Source: Spirochaetales bacterium (GTDB lineage: Bacteria > Spirochaetota > Spirochaetia > SZUA-6 > DRHE01). Taken from it: 23,310 bases of DNA. The translations under genes were made by a program, and so were the position numbers. Positions 1 to 7,883 of the stretch are shown here, piece after piece (position 1 is the stretch's first letter; each line of letters begins with the position of its first letter). The stretch lies in NCBI GenBank assembly GCA_023136785.1, contig JAGLQP010000001.1, forward strand, positions 1-23,310, read 5' to 3'. The notes beneath the pieces were generated by a model. It was given only the letters and a program-made list of their open reading frames with translations. It did not search any database and was not told the origin of the DNA.

Positions 1-1281
1 CTACCCAGACCGTCTGTTCCTGAGGCGGCGCCGCTGGTGTTGAACCGTCAACTCCCGGAGCCGCGTATGGTTGATGTCCAGACCAGCTACTCTATTCCCG
101 AGCCGAGCCTAGACCAGGGGACCCCTGTCAGCGAATCCGGTTTTCATCTCCCCGAGCCTGAGGTGGTCGAGGTCATTCCATTTGAAACACCCTATTTCCG
201 GAAGATAGATAGGGGTTTTCCGATCAGGACCGCGGCTGCCAAAACCGCTGTCCCGCCGCCTCCAGCGCGGCAGAGCCCCCCGCCGGAGGCAAAGCCTGAA
301 AGGACCGCCACCTCGGTGGCTGCCAGACCCACCCCGACTGTCGAGAAAGTCGAAGAGACGCATCGAGAGCTATTCGCCCGGCGGGGCGACCAAATTGGTA
401 TCGACCTGAAGGGCCGTGGCTGGATCTACCTCGGCTTGGATCCAGGGAGCGGGGAGGGGATCGACTATCTTTCCAGCCGGTATTCTCAGAACAAGTCTTC
501 CTTCAGCTTCAAAGCTGTGGAGTATGGTGCATACAAGCTGTCCTTCCAATTTCAGGACAATCAAAACGCGGTTCTTCGCAGCCAGGCCGTTCATATCGAG
601 GTGCTTCCCGACGATGATTTCGCAGCAGCCCTGGAACTGCAGCAGCAGGGGTTGGCCCCCCAACAAACCACGGTGACAGAGCCCGAGCCGGGCCCGCGGA
701 TCGATAAGGCGGAAGCCCTATTCAGCCTTGGTGAATATGAACTGGCCTTGATCGAGTTTACACGGAACATGCGCAGCGGCGATCCGTATCTGAATGACAG
801 ACTGGCTGCCTGCTATGAAGCGACCGGGGAGCATTTGGCGGCTGTCAAGTACTACAGGGAAAATTTCTCCCTGTCCGGCGAATACGGGGACCGTGCCGCC
901 TTGGGGATGATCCGCGCAGGGGTCGCCCTGAAGGACCCGCAGCTGCTGACCGAGGTCCTGCCTTCGCTCTTTACTCTGGAATCGGGGGAAATCGGCAGCG
1001 CGCTGCTCGAAGTCGCCCGCTTTCAAATCGAAGGAGGGCGGTACGCAACGGCTATAGAGGCGTTGAGACAGTATACGAACCGTTATCCTGAGGGAAGGCA
1101 GCTCGACGAGGTGTACTACAGGCTCGCCCGCATCTATGAGGTGGCTTCGCCGTATCGAGATCTTGAGTTGTCCAGGGACTACTACGAGCTGCTCTATGAC
1201 AACTTTCCCGAGAGCGCGTACGCCGAGCGGGCGGAGAAGCGCCTCAACTATCTGGATCGACACTTCTTCCTGGTTCAATGA
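1..1281 (+). CDS. TPR-repeat protein with Pro-Glu-Pro-rich N-terminal region (5' truncated)
   Basis: The frame is open to the left edge, so the true start is outside the window; a GTG at 37 is in frame but has no convincing ribosome site. The first ~115 visible residues are low-complexity and proline-rich, with recurring PEP units (LPEP, IPEP, LPEP), typical of an extracytoplasmic linker behind a signal peptide or lipobox that is not visible. A compact domain follows (about residues 125-215, beginning RRGDQIGIDLKGRGWIYLG), apparently beta-rich. From about residue 235 to the end are helical repeats of TPR/YbgF/BamD type, for example KAEALFSLGEYELALIEF and GGRYATAIEALRQYTNRYPEG, suggesting a cell-envelope scaffold. 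The PEP-rich region and TPRs are seen directly; envelope location is inferred. The gene ends 77 bases before ffh, which has its own promoter. Function is not recognised. Confidence 0.75.
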   Translation, partial: LPRPSVPEAAPLVLNRQLPEPRMVDVQTSYSIPEPSLDQGTPVSESGFHLPEPEVVEVIPFETPYFRKIDRGFPIRTAAAKTAVPPPPARQSPPPEAKPERTATSVAARPTPTVEKVEETHRELFARRGDQIGIDLKGRGWIYLGLDPGSGEGIDYLSSRYSQNKSSFSFKAVEYGAYKLSFQFQDNQNAVLRSQAVHIEVLPDDDFAAALELQQQGLAPQQTTVTEPEPGPRIDKAEALFSLGEYELALIEFTRNMRSGDPYLNDRLAACYEATGEHLAAVKYYRENFSLSGEYGDRAALGMIRAGVALKDPQLLTEVLPSLFTLESGEIGSALLEVARFQIEGGRYATAIEALRQYTNRYPEGRQLDEVYYRLARIYEVASPYRDLELSRDYYELLYDNFPESAYAERAEKRLNYLDRHFFLVQ

Positions 1282-1316
1282 CAGCGGCTCAAGCTCAAGC
1301 GGAGGATCTGTAGTCG

Positions 1317-1345
1317 TTGACAAGGTATCGGAATAACAGTATATA
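1317..1345 (+). promoter_or_regulatory. Sigma70-type promoter of the ffh operon
   Basis: TTGACA at 1317-1322, a 17-base spacer and TATATA at 1340-1345; an overlapping TATATT at 1342-1347 is an alternative -10. The predicted transcription start is about 1352-1355, only 4-7 bases before the ffh ATG at 1359, and no Shine-Dalgarno is present, so the mRNA should have an ultra-short leader. Confidence 0.75.
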
Positions 1346-1358
1346 TTCATGAACGTTT

Positions 1359-2696
1359 ATGCTGGACCGGATTTCGGACAAGCTTACAGATATAGTACGG
1401 CAGGTTTCCGGCAAGGCTCACATCTCGGAGAAGAACATCCAGGATGCCATCAGCGAGATAAAGCTGGCCTTGTTGGAAGCGGATGTCTCCCTGCGGGTGG
1501 TCCGCAGATTCGTCAACCGGACGACCGAGGAGGCTCTGGGGGGAAAGGTTCTCCGATCCGTAGCCCCCGGTCAGCAGTTTGTAAAGATCATTCATGGCAA
1601 GCTTGTCCAGCTTCTCGGGGACAACCGGCAGGATCTGAAGCTCAAGGGTCCGGACACCCTGTCGGTGATCCTTTTGCTGGGGTTGCAGGGATCGGGAAAG
1701 ACAACGACTGCGGCCAAGCTGGCGGTCTACCTGAAGAAAGCGGGAAGAAAACCACTGCTGGTGGCCGCCGACCTGGTGCGACCGGCCGCTGTGGAGCAGC
1801 TTTCGATTCTGGCCGACCAGGGCGGCGTGGAGATATACAAAGGTTCTGAGAAAAATCCGGTCAAGGTGGTGACCCGGGGCTTGCAGTTCGCCGCCAAGCA
1901 GCAGTACGACACCGTGATCATCGATACATCGGGACGGCTTCAGATCGACGCCGTGATGATGAAAGAGATCCAGGCGCTCAAGAGGGCAGCCGGTCCGGAT
2001 GAGCTTCTCCTGGTAGCGGATGCGATGACCGGGCAGTCCGCCGTGGATATCGCCAAAGCCTTTGACGAGCAGCTCGAGCTTACCGGGGTCATCCTGAGTA
2101 AGTTCGATTCGGATACACGGGGAGGAGCTGCTCTTTCGGTGAAGAGCATCACCGGCAAACCGATTAAATTTATCGGTACCGGTGAAAAGCTCGACGAGTT
2201 GGAGCCGTTCTATCCGGAGCGTATCGCCACTCGGATTCTCGGCATGGGGGATGTGGTCACCCTGGTTGAGAAGGCTCAGGAGACCTTCGATGTCCGGGAA
2301 GCGGAGGAGCTGCAGGAGAAGATCGCCAAGGCCAGTTTTACACTGGAGGATTACCTGGATCAGTTCAGGCGGGTGCGAAAGATGGGAAGCCTGCAGTCGC
2401 TGATCGAGATGATCCCGGGGGCCCGAGGCGCTATCGATGAAAGCCAGCTCGACGGGCAGGAGATGAAGCGCGAGGAGGCGATCATTCTTTCCATGACCCG
2501 GGTGGAGCGGCGGAACCATCGTATTATCGGCTCGAGCAGAAGGAAGCGTATTGCCAGAGGAAGCGGTACGGCTGTTTATGACGTGAACAAGTTGTTGAAA
2601 AAATTCGAGAAGGCTCGGTTAATGATGAAAAAAATGGTAAAGAACAAGAAGGCGCAATCCGCTTTCCTGTCTCAATTTGGTCAAGGTACACCATAA
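1359..2696 (+). CDS. ffh: Signal recognition particle GTPase Ffh (SRP54)
   Basis: Ffh binds 4.5S RNA and signal sequences of nascent membrane proteins and delivers ribosomes to FtsY in a GTP-dependent cycle. The 445-residue length is normal. The N domain begins MLDRISDKL; the G domain has the P-loop GLQGSGKTTTAAKLA at about residues 108-122, AADLVRPAAVEQL, IIDTSGRL, DAMTGQSAVD and SKFDSDTRGGAALS (G4/insertion region). The C-terminal methionine-rich M domain has RKMGSLQSLIEMIPG, the RNA-binding stretch RIIGSSRRKRIARGSG and LMMKKM. The start is the ATG that gives the conserved N-terminus. It is the first gene of a long operon and lies immediately downstream of a consensus promoter. Identification is by family motifs and is secure. 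Confidence 0.98.
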   Translation: MLDRISDKLTDIVRQVSGKAHISEKNIQDAISEIKLALLEADVSLRVVRRFVNRTTEEALGGKVLRSVAPGQQFVKIIHGKLVQLLGDNRQDLKLKGPDTLSVILLLGLQGSGKTTTAAKLAVYLKKAGRKPLLVAADLVRPAAVEQLSILADQGGVEIYKGSEKNPVKVVTRGLQFAAKQQYDTVIIDTSGRLQIDAVMMKEIQALKRAAGPDELLLVADAMTGQSAVDIAKAFDEQLELTGVILSKFDSDTRGGAALSVKSITGKPIKFIGTGEKLDELEPFYPERIATRILGMGDVVTLVEKAQETFDVREAEELQEKIAKASFTLEDYLDQFRRVRKMGSLQSLIEMIPGARGAIDESQLDGQEMKREEAIILSMTRVERRNHRIIGSSRRKRIARGSGTAVYDVNKLLKKFEKARLMMKKMVKNKKAQSAFLSQFGQGTP

Positions 2697-2725
2697 GAAA
2701 CTCTCATTAGAGAAGGAGGCATACG

Positions 2726-2977
2726 TTGAGCGTGCGGATTAGATTGAAGCGGTTTGGAAGCAAACGCAGACCCTACTACCGAATTGTGGTCATGGACTCA
2801 CGAAGTCCGAGAGACGGCAGAACGATCGAAGAGGTAGGATTCTACCACCCGATCGAGATAGAGGGAAAACAAATCCAGGTTAAGGAGGAGCGTGTTCGCG
2901 ACTGGTTGAACAAGGGGGCTCAGCCCAGCGATACGGTCAGGAAACTGCTGAACAACATCAATTTCCGAATCAAGTAG
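2726..2977 (+). CDS. rpsP: 30S ribosomal protein bS16
   Basis: bS16 is a small-subunit protein needed for 30S assembly. The 83-residue protein has the classic pattern [30 protein letters not shown] followed by IEEVGFYHP. The start is TTG at 2726, supported by a strong Shine-Dalgarno (AGAAGGAGG, 2711-2719) and by homology beginning exactly there. It lies 29 bases after ffh and 35 before khpA, in the ffh-rpsP-ylqC-rimM-trmD-rplS order known from many bacteria. Confidence 0.98.
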   Translation: MSVRIRLKRFGSKRRPYYRIVVMDSRSPRDGRTIEEVGFYHPIEIEGKQIQVKEERVRDWLNKGAQPSDTVRKLLNNINFRIK

Positions 2978-3012
2978 CTTAAGGGGGCTACTACTAGAAA
3001 GAGGAGGCGCCC

Positions 3013-3246
3013 GTGGAAAAGGAACTTGTGGAATACATCGCAAAGTCTTTGGTGGATGATCCGAGTGGAGTCGTAGTGAATATGGTCGAGGGTGAAAAGT
3101 CGACGATACTCGAGCTGAAGGTTTCTGAAGGTGATATTGGCAAAGTTATTGGAAAGCATGGCCGGATCGCCAAGGCGATTCGAACCATTCTGAGTGCTTC
3201 TTCGACCAAATCAGGAAAGAGGGTTGTGCTGGAAATACTTGATTGA
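3013..3246 (+). CDS. khpA: KH-domain RNA-binding protein KhpA (YlqC family)
   Basis: A 77-residue single KH-domain protein. The GXXG RNA-binding loop is GKHG at residues 47-50 within [20 protein letters not shown], typical of the KhpA/YlqC/UPF0109 family, which binds structured RNAs, often with KhpB/Jag. The start is GTG at 3013 behind the Shine-Dalgarno GAGGAGG (3001-3007). Its place between rpsP and rimM is the conserved one. The specific RNA targets here are unknown. Confidence 0.95.
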   Translation: MEKELVEYIAKSLVDDPSGVVVNMVEGEKSTILELKVSEGDIGKVIGKHGRIAKAIRTILSASSTKSGKRVVLEILD

Positions 3247-3276
3247 AGCACTGCTGTCGACCACAGATGAGTCCGA

Positions 3277-3795
3277 ATGTGTGCTGAACCACTTTCTGAA
3301 CTGCTCGCAGTTGGGCAGATCAGGACCAGTCATGGGCTCAAAGGATACCTAAAGGTCAAGAGCCTGTCGGGCGAGTTTGAGCATCTGCTTAAACTGAAAA
3401 AAGTCTACATCGGTGTTGTCGGTAAACTGGCGGTCTTTGAGGTGGAAGATGTACGAGCAGTGACCGGGGCTGTCCTCTTGAAGCTCGTGGGCATCGATCA
3501 TCGGGAAGCCGGTGAGGCCTACCGTGGACAGATCGTGTTTGCCGATCGCAGGGATGCAAGCGCCCTCGGCGACGAGGAATATTACGTCTCGGACCTGCAG
3601 GGCTGCCGGGTATTTCAAAGGGATAGTCTGATCGGCCGTGTGGTGACTGTGCCTGAAGTAAGCGGTGGGGAATTCCTGGAGGTGGAGCCGCTGACCGGAA
3701 AGAGGCTGATCATTCCTTTCTCCAAGCATTTTGTGGGAAAGGTTGATATTGGAGACCGGCGTATCGAGCTTACCGAGGAGTACGAGCTTCCGTGA
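3277..3795 (+). CDS. rimM: Ribosome maturation factor RimM
   Basis: RimM binds uS19 and assists maturation of the 30S head. The 172-residue protein has the N-terminal RimM domain signature VGQIRTSHGLKGYLKVKS, the middle motif REAGEAYRGQIVF, and a C-terminal PRC-barrel region (EEYYVSDLQGCRVFQ through GGEFLEVEPLTGKRLIIPFSKHFV). The ATG at 3277 has only a poor ribosome site, but no better in-frame start precedes the conserved block. The stop overlaps the trmD start by four bases (GTGA), implying translational coupling. Confidence 0.96.
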   Translation: MCAEPLSELLAVGQIRTSHGLKGYLKVKSLSGEFEHLLKLKKVYIGVVGKLAVFEVEDVRAVTGAVLLKLVGIDHREAGEAYRGQIVFADRRDASALGDEEYYVSDLQGCRVFQRDSLIGRVVTVPEVSGGEFLEVEPLTGKRLIIPFSKHFVGKVDIGDRRIELTEEYELP

Positions 3796-4577
3796 TCTTT
3801 CATATATTGACCTTGTTCCCGGAGATCTTTGAAGGCTACAGTCGTTCCTCCATCCTGGCCAGAGCGGTTGAACAGAAGCGGGTTCGGCTCGATCTGATCA
3901 ATATCAGGGATTTCGCCCGGGATAAGCATAAAACCTGCGACGACGCCACCTACGGCGGTGGAGCGGGAATGGTGCTCAAACCGGAACCGCTGGCAGAGGC
4001 CCTGGAATCGGTACCCGGGGTTCAAGAGAAATCACGGGAGGATCTCCGGGAAGACGCATACGGTCTGAACCGGATCGAGGGCTGTACACGGGTAATTTAC
4101 CTTACACCTTCGGGCAGATTGTGGTCTCAAGGCATAGCTCAGCAGCTCGCAGAAGAACAGAGGGTGGCGATCATCTGCGGCCGCTACGAAGGCATCGATC
4201 AGAGGATCATCGATCTGTTTGTAACCGATGAGATTTCCGTTGGCGATTATATCCTCAATGGCGGAGAAGTCGCCGCGATGGTTGTTGTGGATACGGTTGT
4301 GCGGCTTATTAAAGGGGTTATCAAGGATCAATCCTTGGTGGAGGAGAGTTTCACAGATTGGTTGCTCGAATATCCTCAGTATACGCGACCGGCGGTGTTT
4401 CGCGGCTGCAGCGTTCCTGAGGTATTGCTGTCCGGTCACCACGCCGAAATCGAGCGCTGGAGATTGGAGAGAAGCGTTGAAAAGACACGGCGCTTTCGGC
4501 CGGACCTGACGCGGGATGAGGCGGATAACAATATGAATGAAAATACGGGCAAGAGGAGAAGAAGATGGACAAGATAA
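3792..4577 (+). CDS. trmD: tRNA (guanine-N1-)-methyltransferase TrmD
   Basis: TrmD transfers methyl from SAM to N1 of G37 in tRNAs, preventing +1 frameshifting. It is a trefoil-knot (SPOUT) enzyme. Visible motifs are [43 protein letters not shown], the knot sequences [13 protein letters not shown] and [11 protein letters not shown], and [16 protein letters not shown], in which the aspartate near residue 189 corresponds to the E. coli catalytic Asp169. The C-terminal domain has [16 protein letters not shown] start at 3792, overlapping rimM; the 3' end overlaps rplS by 13 bases. Length (261 aa) is normal. Confidence 0.97.
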   Translation: MIFHILTLFPEIFEGYSRSSILARAVEQKRVRLDLINIRDFARDKHKTCDDATYGGGAGMVLKPEPLAEALESVPGVQEKSREDLREDAYGLNRIEGCTRVIYLTPSGRLWSQGIAQQLAEEQRVAIICGRYEGIDQRIIDLFVTDEISVGDYILNGGEVAAMVVVDTVVRLIKGVIKDQSLVEESFTDWLLEYPQYTRPAVFRGCSVPEVLLSGHHAEIERWRLERSVEKTRRFRPDLTRDEADNNMNENTGKRRRRWTR

Positions 4578-4945
4578 GAGCAATCGAAGCCGAACAGATT
4601 CGCAGTGATTTGCCTGAGTTCTCAATCGGGGATACGTTGAAAATACACTACAAGATCATCGAAGGAAAGAATGAACGAGTTCAGGTGTATGAAGGCCTTT
4701 GTATCGCGATCAAACGTTCCGGGATCCGCAGGACATTCAAGGTACGGAAGATCTCCTACGGTGTCGGAGTGGAGAGAACCTTTCCAATCAACTCACCGAG
4801 AATCCAAAATATCGAGATCAGCCGAAGAGGAAGGGTGCGAAGAGCCAAACTGTACTATATACGCGATCGGGTCGGGAAATCCGCGAAAGTTGCCGAGCTG
4901 ATTCAGAAGAAGACAAAAAAAGAGAGCACAGAGGAAAAGGCCTGA
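4565..4945 (+). CDS. rplS: 50S ribosomal protein bL19
   Basis: bL19 sits at the 30S-50S interface. The 126-residue sequence has the family signature [52 protein letters not shown] and [26 protein letters not shown] start at 4565 inside the 3' end of trmD, with the purine-rich Shine-Dalgarno AAGAGGAGAAG just upstream. A lysine/glutamate-rich tail ends the protein. Conserved downstream partner of trmD. Confidence 0.98.
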   Translation: MDKIRAIEAEQIRSDLPEFSIGDTLKIHYKIIEGKNERVQVYEGLCIAIKRSGIRRTFKVRKISYGVGVERTFPINSPRIQNIEISRRGRVRRAKLYYIRDRVGKSAKVAELIQKKTKKESTEEKA

Positions 4946-4959
4946 TATTGTAGGGAGAG

Positions 4960-5973
4960 ATGCTGCCAACCCCTATTGACCTTAAGCTCAACCTTAACGC
5001 CAGATCGGAGCTTCGCTTGCGATCTGGCGATTTTGTTTCTATAAAGGTTATCAAACGCCTTACCGGGAATAAGTGGGCCGTGGGGATCCGCGGGCAGGTG
5101 ATCCCTGCATTCTCGAAGGTAAACCTGGCTCCGGGACAGTTGTTGCGGGCTCTGGTTACGATCCAACAAGGTCGGATTACCTTGAAAATGACCACGGAAC
5201 AGACCACCCCGGTTCAAGATCTGCTTGTCCGTCAAGGAATACAACCGGACAAGGTTATGGAGCAGATCTTGACCAGTTTCCTGCGCAGCGGACTGGCGGT
5301 GGAACCTGAGCGTCTGTATCAGGTGCGCCGGCTGTTGGAAAAGATGAAGCTCGACCCCAAGAAGTTCTCCCGCATCATCGCTCTCATCCTTGAAAAGGGC
5401 ATCGGTCTGCGATCCCGAGCTTTGGTACCGCTGTTACCCCTGCTCGGTTACGGGGAACAGGAGTCGGGGAAAAAAGAGGGCAGGAAGCGGCGGAGGCTCC
5501 CGGATTCGCAGGCGCTGATGCAGCAGCTGCGCTCGGCGGTTGAAGAGCCGGAAAGTGCGGAGGGCAGCAGCCTTCAGGTCTTCAACCATCTACAGGGTTC
5601 CGAGGCAAGCTGGGTCATCATTCCCTTTGACTACACCTACGGATCCTCCGGCCGCATCTACGGCAGCATCCGCCTGCGCTACGACCCCTGGCGAAAACAG
5701 ACCGATCGCCTGATTGTAGTGGCTCGAACCGAAGCGGGGAGAAAATGGTCTTTCGTGCTGCAAAAGAGCCCGGAGGACGGCCTTGAACTGTCTATCTTCG
5801 CTGATCCCGTTGACGCGCGACGCAAAGTAAAGGCGGAACTGGAAGGTTTACGGCTAAAATTACAAAACCTCGGCCTAAAAATTGACGATAATATACGTGA
5901 AGACGAAAACTTCGATGGCTTTAGTTTGCCCTGGGAGGAGCTTTCCTATCGTAACGTAGATACGGTACACTGA
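4960..5973 (+). CDS. FliK-like (YlqG-type) hypothetical protein
   Basis: A 337-residue protein with no catalytic motif. Its C-terminal half (SWVIIPFDYTYGSSGRIYGS, then RKWSFVLQ and a helical end around VKAELEGLRLKLQNLGLKI) resembles the C-terminal domain of the flagellar hook-length protein FliK. The N-terminal ~75 residues look like a small beta-barrel (GDFVSIKVIKRLTGNKWAVGIRGQVIPAFS), followed by a helical segment and a basic linker (KKEGRKRRRLPD). The assignment rests partly on position: in B. subtilis the FliK-like ylqG and FlhB-like ylqH lie downstream of rplS in this order, and the next gene here is FlhB-like. ATG at 4960 with AGGGAGA nearby, 14 bases after rplS. Function is inferred, not shown; it could be a type III export accessory or unrelated to flagella. 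Confidence 0.7.
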   Translation: MLPTPIDLKLNLNARSELRLRSGDFVSIKVIKRLTGNKWAVGIRGQVIPAFSKVNLAPGQLLRALVTIQQGRITLKMTTEQTTPVQDLLVRQGIQPDKVMEQILTSFLRSGLAVEPERLYQVRRLLEKMKLDPKKFSRIIALILEKGIGLRSRALVPLLPLLGYGEQESGKKEGRKRRRLPDSQALMQQLRSAVEEPESAEGSSLQVFNHLQGSEASWVIIPFDYTYGSSGRIYGSIRLRYDPWRKQTDRLIVVARTEAGRKWSFVLQKSPEDGLELSIFADPVDARRKVKAELEGLRLKLQNLGLKIDDNIREDENFDGFSLPWEELSYRNVDTVH

Positions 5974-5985
5974 CTCAAAGATCCA

Positions 5986-6225
5986 ATGGAAAAAGCTGCA
6001 GCGATACAATACACAGGAGATCTTCCTGCTCCGATCGTTCTTGCCACGGGCAAGGGTTTGCTGGCGAAGCGGATCAAAGAGATCGCCCTGGAACAGGGCA
6101 TTCAGATCGTAGACCAGCCGGAGTTGGCAGACGCTCTGGTCGAACTTCCCCTCGGAAGCCTGATTCCCGAGGAGTTTTACAGAATCGTCGCCGAGATCCT
6201 GGTATTCGTACGAAGGGTAGGATAA
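5986..6225 (+). CDS. Stand-alone FlhB cytoplasmic-domain homologue (YlqH-type)
   Basis: This 79-residue protein matches the C-terminal half of the cytoplasmic domain of the flagellar export switch FlhB: APIVLATGKGLLAKRIKEIALEQGIQIVDQPELADAL followed by LGSLIPEEFYRIVAEILVFV. In full-length FlhB this follows the self-cleaving NPTH motif. Here the NPTH motif and the membrane domain are absent, so it is an orphan domain and cannot autocleave. It lies 12 bases after the FliK-like gene and 7 before the HD-GYP gene, so all three are probably made together. A role in modulating export substrate specificity is inference. Confidence 0.85.
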   Translation: MEKAAAIQYTGDLPAPIVLATGKGLLAKRIKEIALEQGIQIVDQPELADALVELPLGSLIPEEFYRIVAEILVFVRRVG

Positions 6226-6232
6226 TGGACGC

Positions 6233-7369
6233 ATGAAAACGATAAAGGTGAGCAATTTACATCCAGGAATGAAGTTCGACCAGCCGGTCTTTATTGAAGG
6301 TGATAATGTCCTCGTTCCTGCGGGGGTAGTGATCAAAGACAAGGACATAGAGCGTTTGAGTCGTTGGGATATCGAAGAAGTATTCACCGAAGGAAGCGAG
6401 ATCGTCGAGGCGGCGGCAGAGGCGGCGGCGAAGTTCAAGGATTCGCCCGCCTGGCTGCCTCCGAGGGAAGAGAAATACCTTAAAATCTACCGGAGTGCTG
6501 TCGAGAAGGTGGATGCCATCTTCCAGGACATTGCCGATGAGACCTATTTACACCACGAACCCATAGATTCTGTGGTGAAAGAGATGCTGGATGTCCTGCG
6601 GCAGAGCAAGAATGAGATGATTCAGTTGATTCTGCTCGGCGAGTGGGTGGAGAGGAGACTTTCCGTCAGTGCGGTCAACTGTATGATTATTTCCGCCGTG
6701 ATCGGCAACACCATGAAGCTTGCATCGCATAGACTGCTCCAGCTGGCAACAGGAGCGCTGATGCACGACGTGGGAATGTTGAAGGTCGAAAAGGGAATCC
6801 TGGAGAAACAGGGCAAGCTATCCGGCGAGGAGCTGACGAAGATTCGGACACACCCCGTAATAGGCTACCAGAGCATCTCCAGAGACATGAAGTACCCGGA
6901 AGATATCGCCCTGGTGGCATTGCAGCACCACGAACACTGGGACGGCCGGGGTTATCCCCGAAGCCTGAAGGGGGAGGACATCACCCTATTCGCCAGAGTC
7001 GTAACGGTGGCCGATGCCTACGAGGCCATGGTGAGCGAGCGTCCATACAGAAACTCGATGATCGGGTATTCCGCCATGAAGAATGTTCTCAGCGATAATG
7101 GGCGGCATTTTGATCCCCGGGTTCTCAAGGCGTTTCTTGAAAGCATGGGAGTCTTTCCGATTGGCAGTATAGTACAGCTCAACAACTCGAGTATCGGCCG
7201 GGTAAGTGAAAACCACACCGAAGCTCCCCTGCGTCCCAAGGTCGAACTTCTTATCGATGAGTTCGGAACCCAGATCGAAGGAGTAGAGATTCTTGATCTT
7301 CTGAGCAAGAAAAATCTCTTTATCGTCAGGGCGATCGACCCCAAGATGATTGGGGAAGGGGAGGAATGA
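6233..7369 (+). CDS. HD-GYP domain protein, probable cyclic-di-GMP phosphodiesterase
   Basis: 378 residues. An N-terminal region (MKTIKVSNLHPGMKFDQPVF, VLVPAGVVIKDKDIERL) resembles the DUF3391-like module that often precedes HD-GYP domains. The metal-binding HD pair is H178-D179 in ALMHDVGML; the motif then continues with KLSGEELTKIRTHPVIGY and the diagnostic QHHEHWDGRGYP (residues 231-242) and VVTVADAYEAMVSERPYR. These residues define HD-GYP enzymes, which hydrolyse c-di-GMP. The usual lysine of HDIGK is methionine, a variation I recall in other members. No signal peptide or TM segment is seen, so it is cytosolic. The stop overlaps yraN (ATGA). Context with FliK- and FlhB-like genes suggests a motility link. 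Confidence 0.93.
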   Translation: MKTIKVSNLHPGMKFDQPVFIEGDNVLVPAGVVIKDKDIERLSRWDIEEVFTEGSEIVEAAAEAAAKFKDSPAWLPPREEKYLKIYRSAVEKVDAIFQDIADETYLHHEPIDSVVKEMLDVLRQSKNEMIQLILLGEWVERRLSVSAVNCMIISAVIGNTMKLASHRLLQLATGALMHDVGMLKVEKGILEKQGKLSGEELTKIRTHPVIGYQSISRDMKYPEDIALVALQHHEHWDGRGYPRSLKGEDITLFARVVTVADAYEAMVSERPYRNSMIGYSAMKNVLSDNGRHFDPRVLKAFLESMGVFPIGSIVQLNNSSIGRVSENHTEAPLRPKVELLIDEFGTQIEGVEILDLLSKKNLFIVRAIDPKMIGEGEE

Positions 7370-7725
7370 GTACTTGGCAGAAGGGTCGGGAGGGAGAGAA
7401 GAGAGCGGAGCGGTTCCTCTGCGAGCGCGGATACAAGGTTGTAGCCCGAAATTTCCGCAGCAGGAGAGGTGAGATCGATATAGTTGTAGAAAAAGGCGAT
7501 AGGATTGTGTTTGTAGAAGTAAAGAACTGGGACTATCTGGATACCGCAGATTTGGAGTACTCCATCGATCGGCGCAAGCAGCAGAGGATATGCGAAACCT
7601 CTCGGTATTTCATGCATTCACATCCGGAGTTTGGGCAGCGGCGGATCTGTTTTGATGTGATTCTGGTTTCCCGGAAGACTCCAAGGGTCATTCATTATGA
7701 GAACGCGTTCAGCGCTGTGGGCTAA
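7366..7725 (+). CDS. yraN: YraN family (UPF0102) endonuclease-like protein
   Basis: 119 residues with the complete UPF0102 pattern: GREGEKRAERFLCERGYKVV, NFRSRRGEIDIV (the E-x-D pair of the PD-(D/E)XK-like fold) and VFVEVKNW (the E-x-K pair). The fold is that of Holliday-junction resolvase-like nucleases, but the cellular function is not established. The ATG overlaps the HD-GYP stop by four bases. yraN commonly lies close to rplS/rnhB in bacterial genomes, which agrees with the context. Confidence 0.93.
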   Translation: MSTWQKGREGEKRAERFLCERGYKVVARNFRSRRGEIDIVVEKGDRIVFVEVKNWDYLDTADLEYSIDRRKQQRICETSRYFMHSHPEFGQRRICFDVILVSRKTPRVIHYENAFSAVG

Positions 7726-7740
7726 GAAGCGGGTAACGTT

Positions 7741-7878
7741 GTGGTTAGAATAGCGAAGAAAACAGATCCGAGGCGGCTCGCCGAGCTGAAGAAGAAAATC
7801 AATGACGAGAAGTACCTCGCCCTAGCCATTAGCAAGATCGCCCAGGATCTGACCCTGAACATCCACAGAGAGGACTGA
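7741..7878 (+). CDS. Small 45-residue basic hypothetical protein
   Basis: A short GTG-started frame: VVRIAKKTDPRRLAELKKKI, then NDEKYLALAIS, KIAQDLTLNIHRED. It is highly charged and predicted helical throughout. It starts 15 bases after yraN and ends five bases before the next gene, filling the gap in the operon exactly. The last codons (AGAGAGGA, 7867-7874) form the Shine-Dalgarno of the following gene, which supports genuine translation and coupling. There is no TM or metal motif. I do not recognise a function; it may be spirochaete-specific. Confidence 0.6.
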   Translation: MVRIAKKTDPRRLAELKKKINDEKYLALAISKIAQDLTLNIHRED

Positions 7879-7883
7879 GCACT

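Noticed and set aside
1347..2519. 390-codon minus-strand frame opposite ffh
   Set aside because: ffh on the plus strand has complete SRP54 motifs; the antisense product is rich in His/Leu/Gln as expected from a shadow frame.
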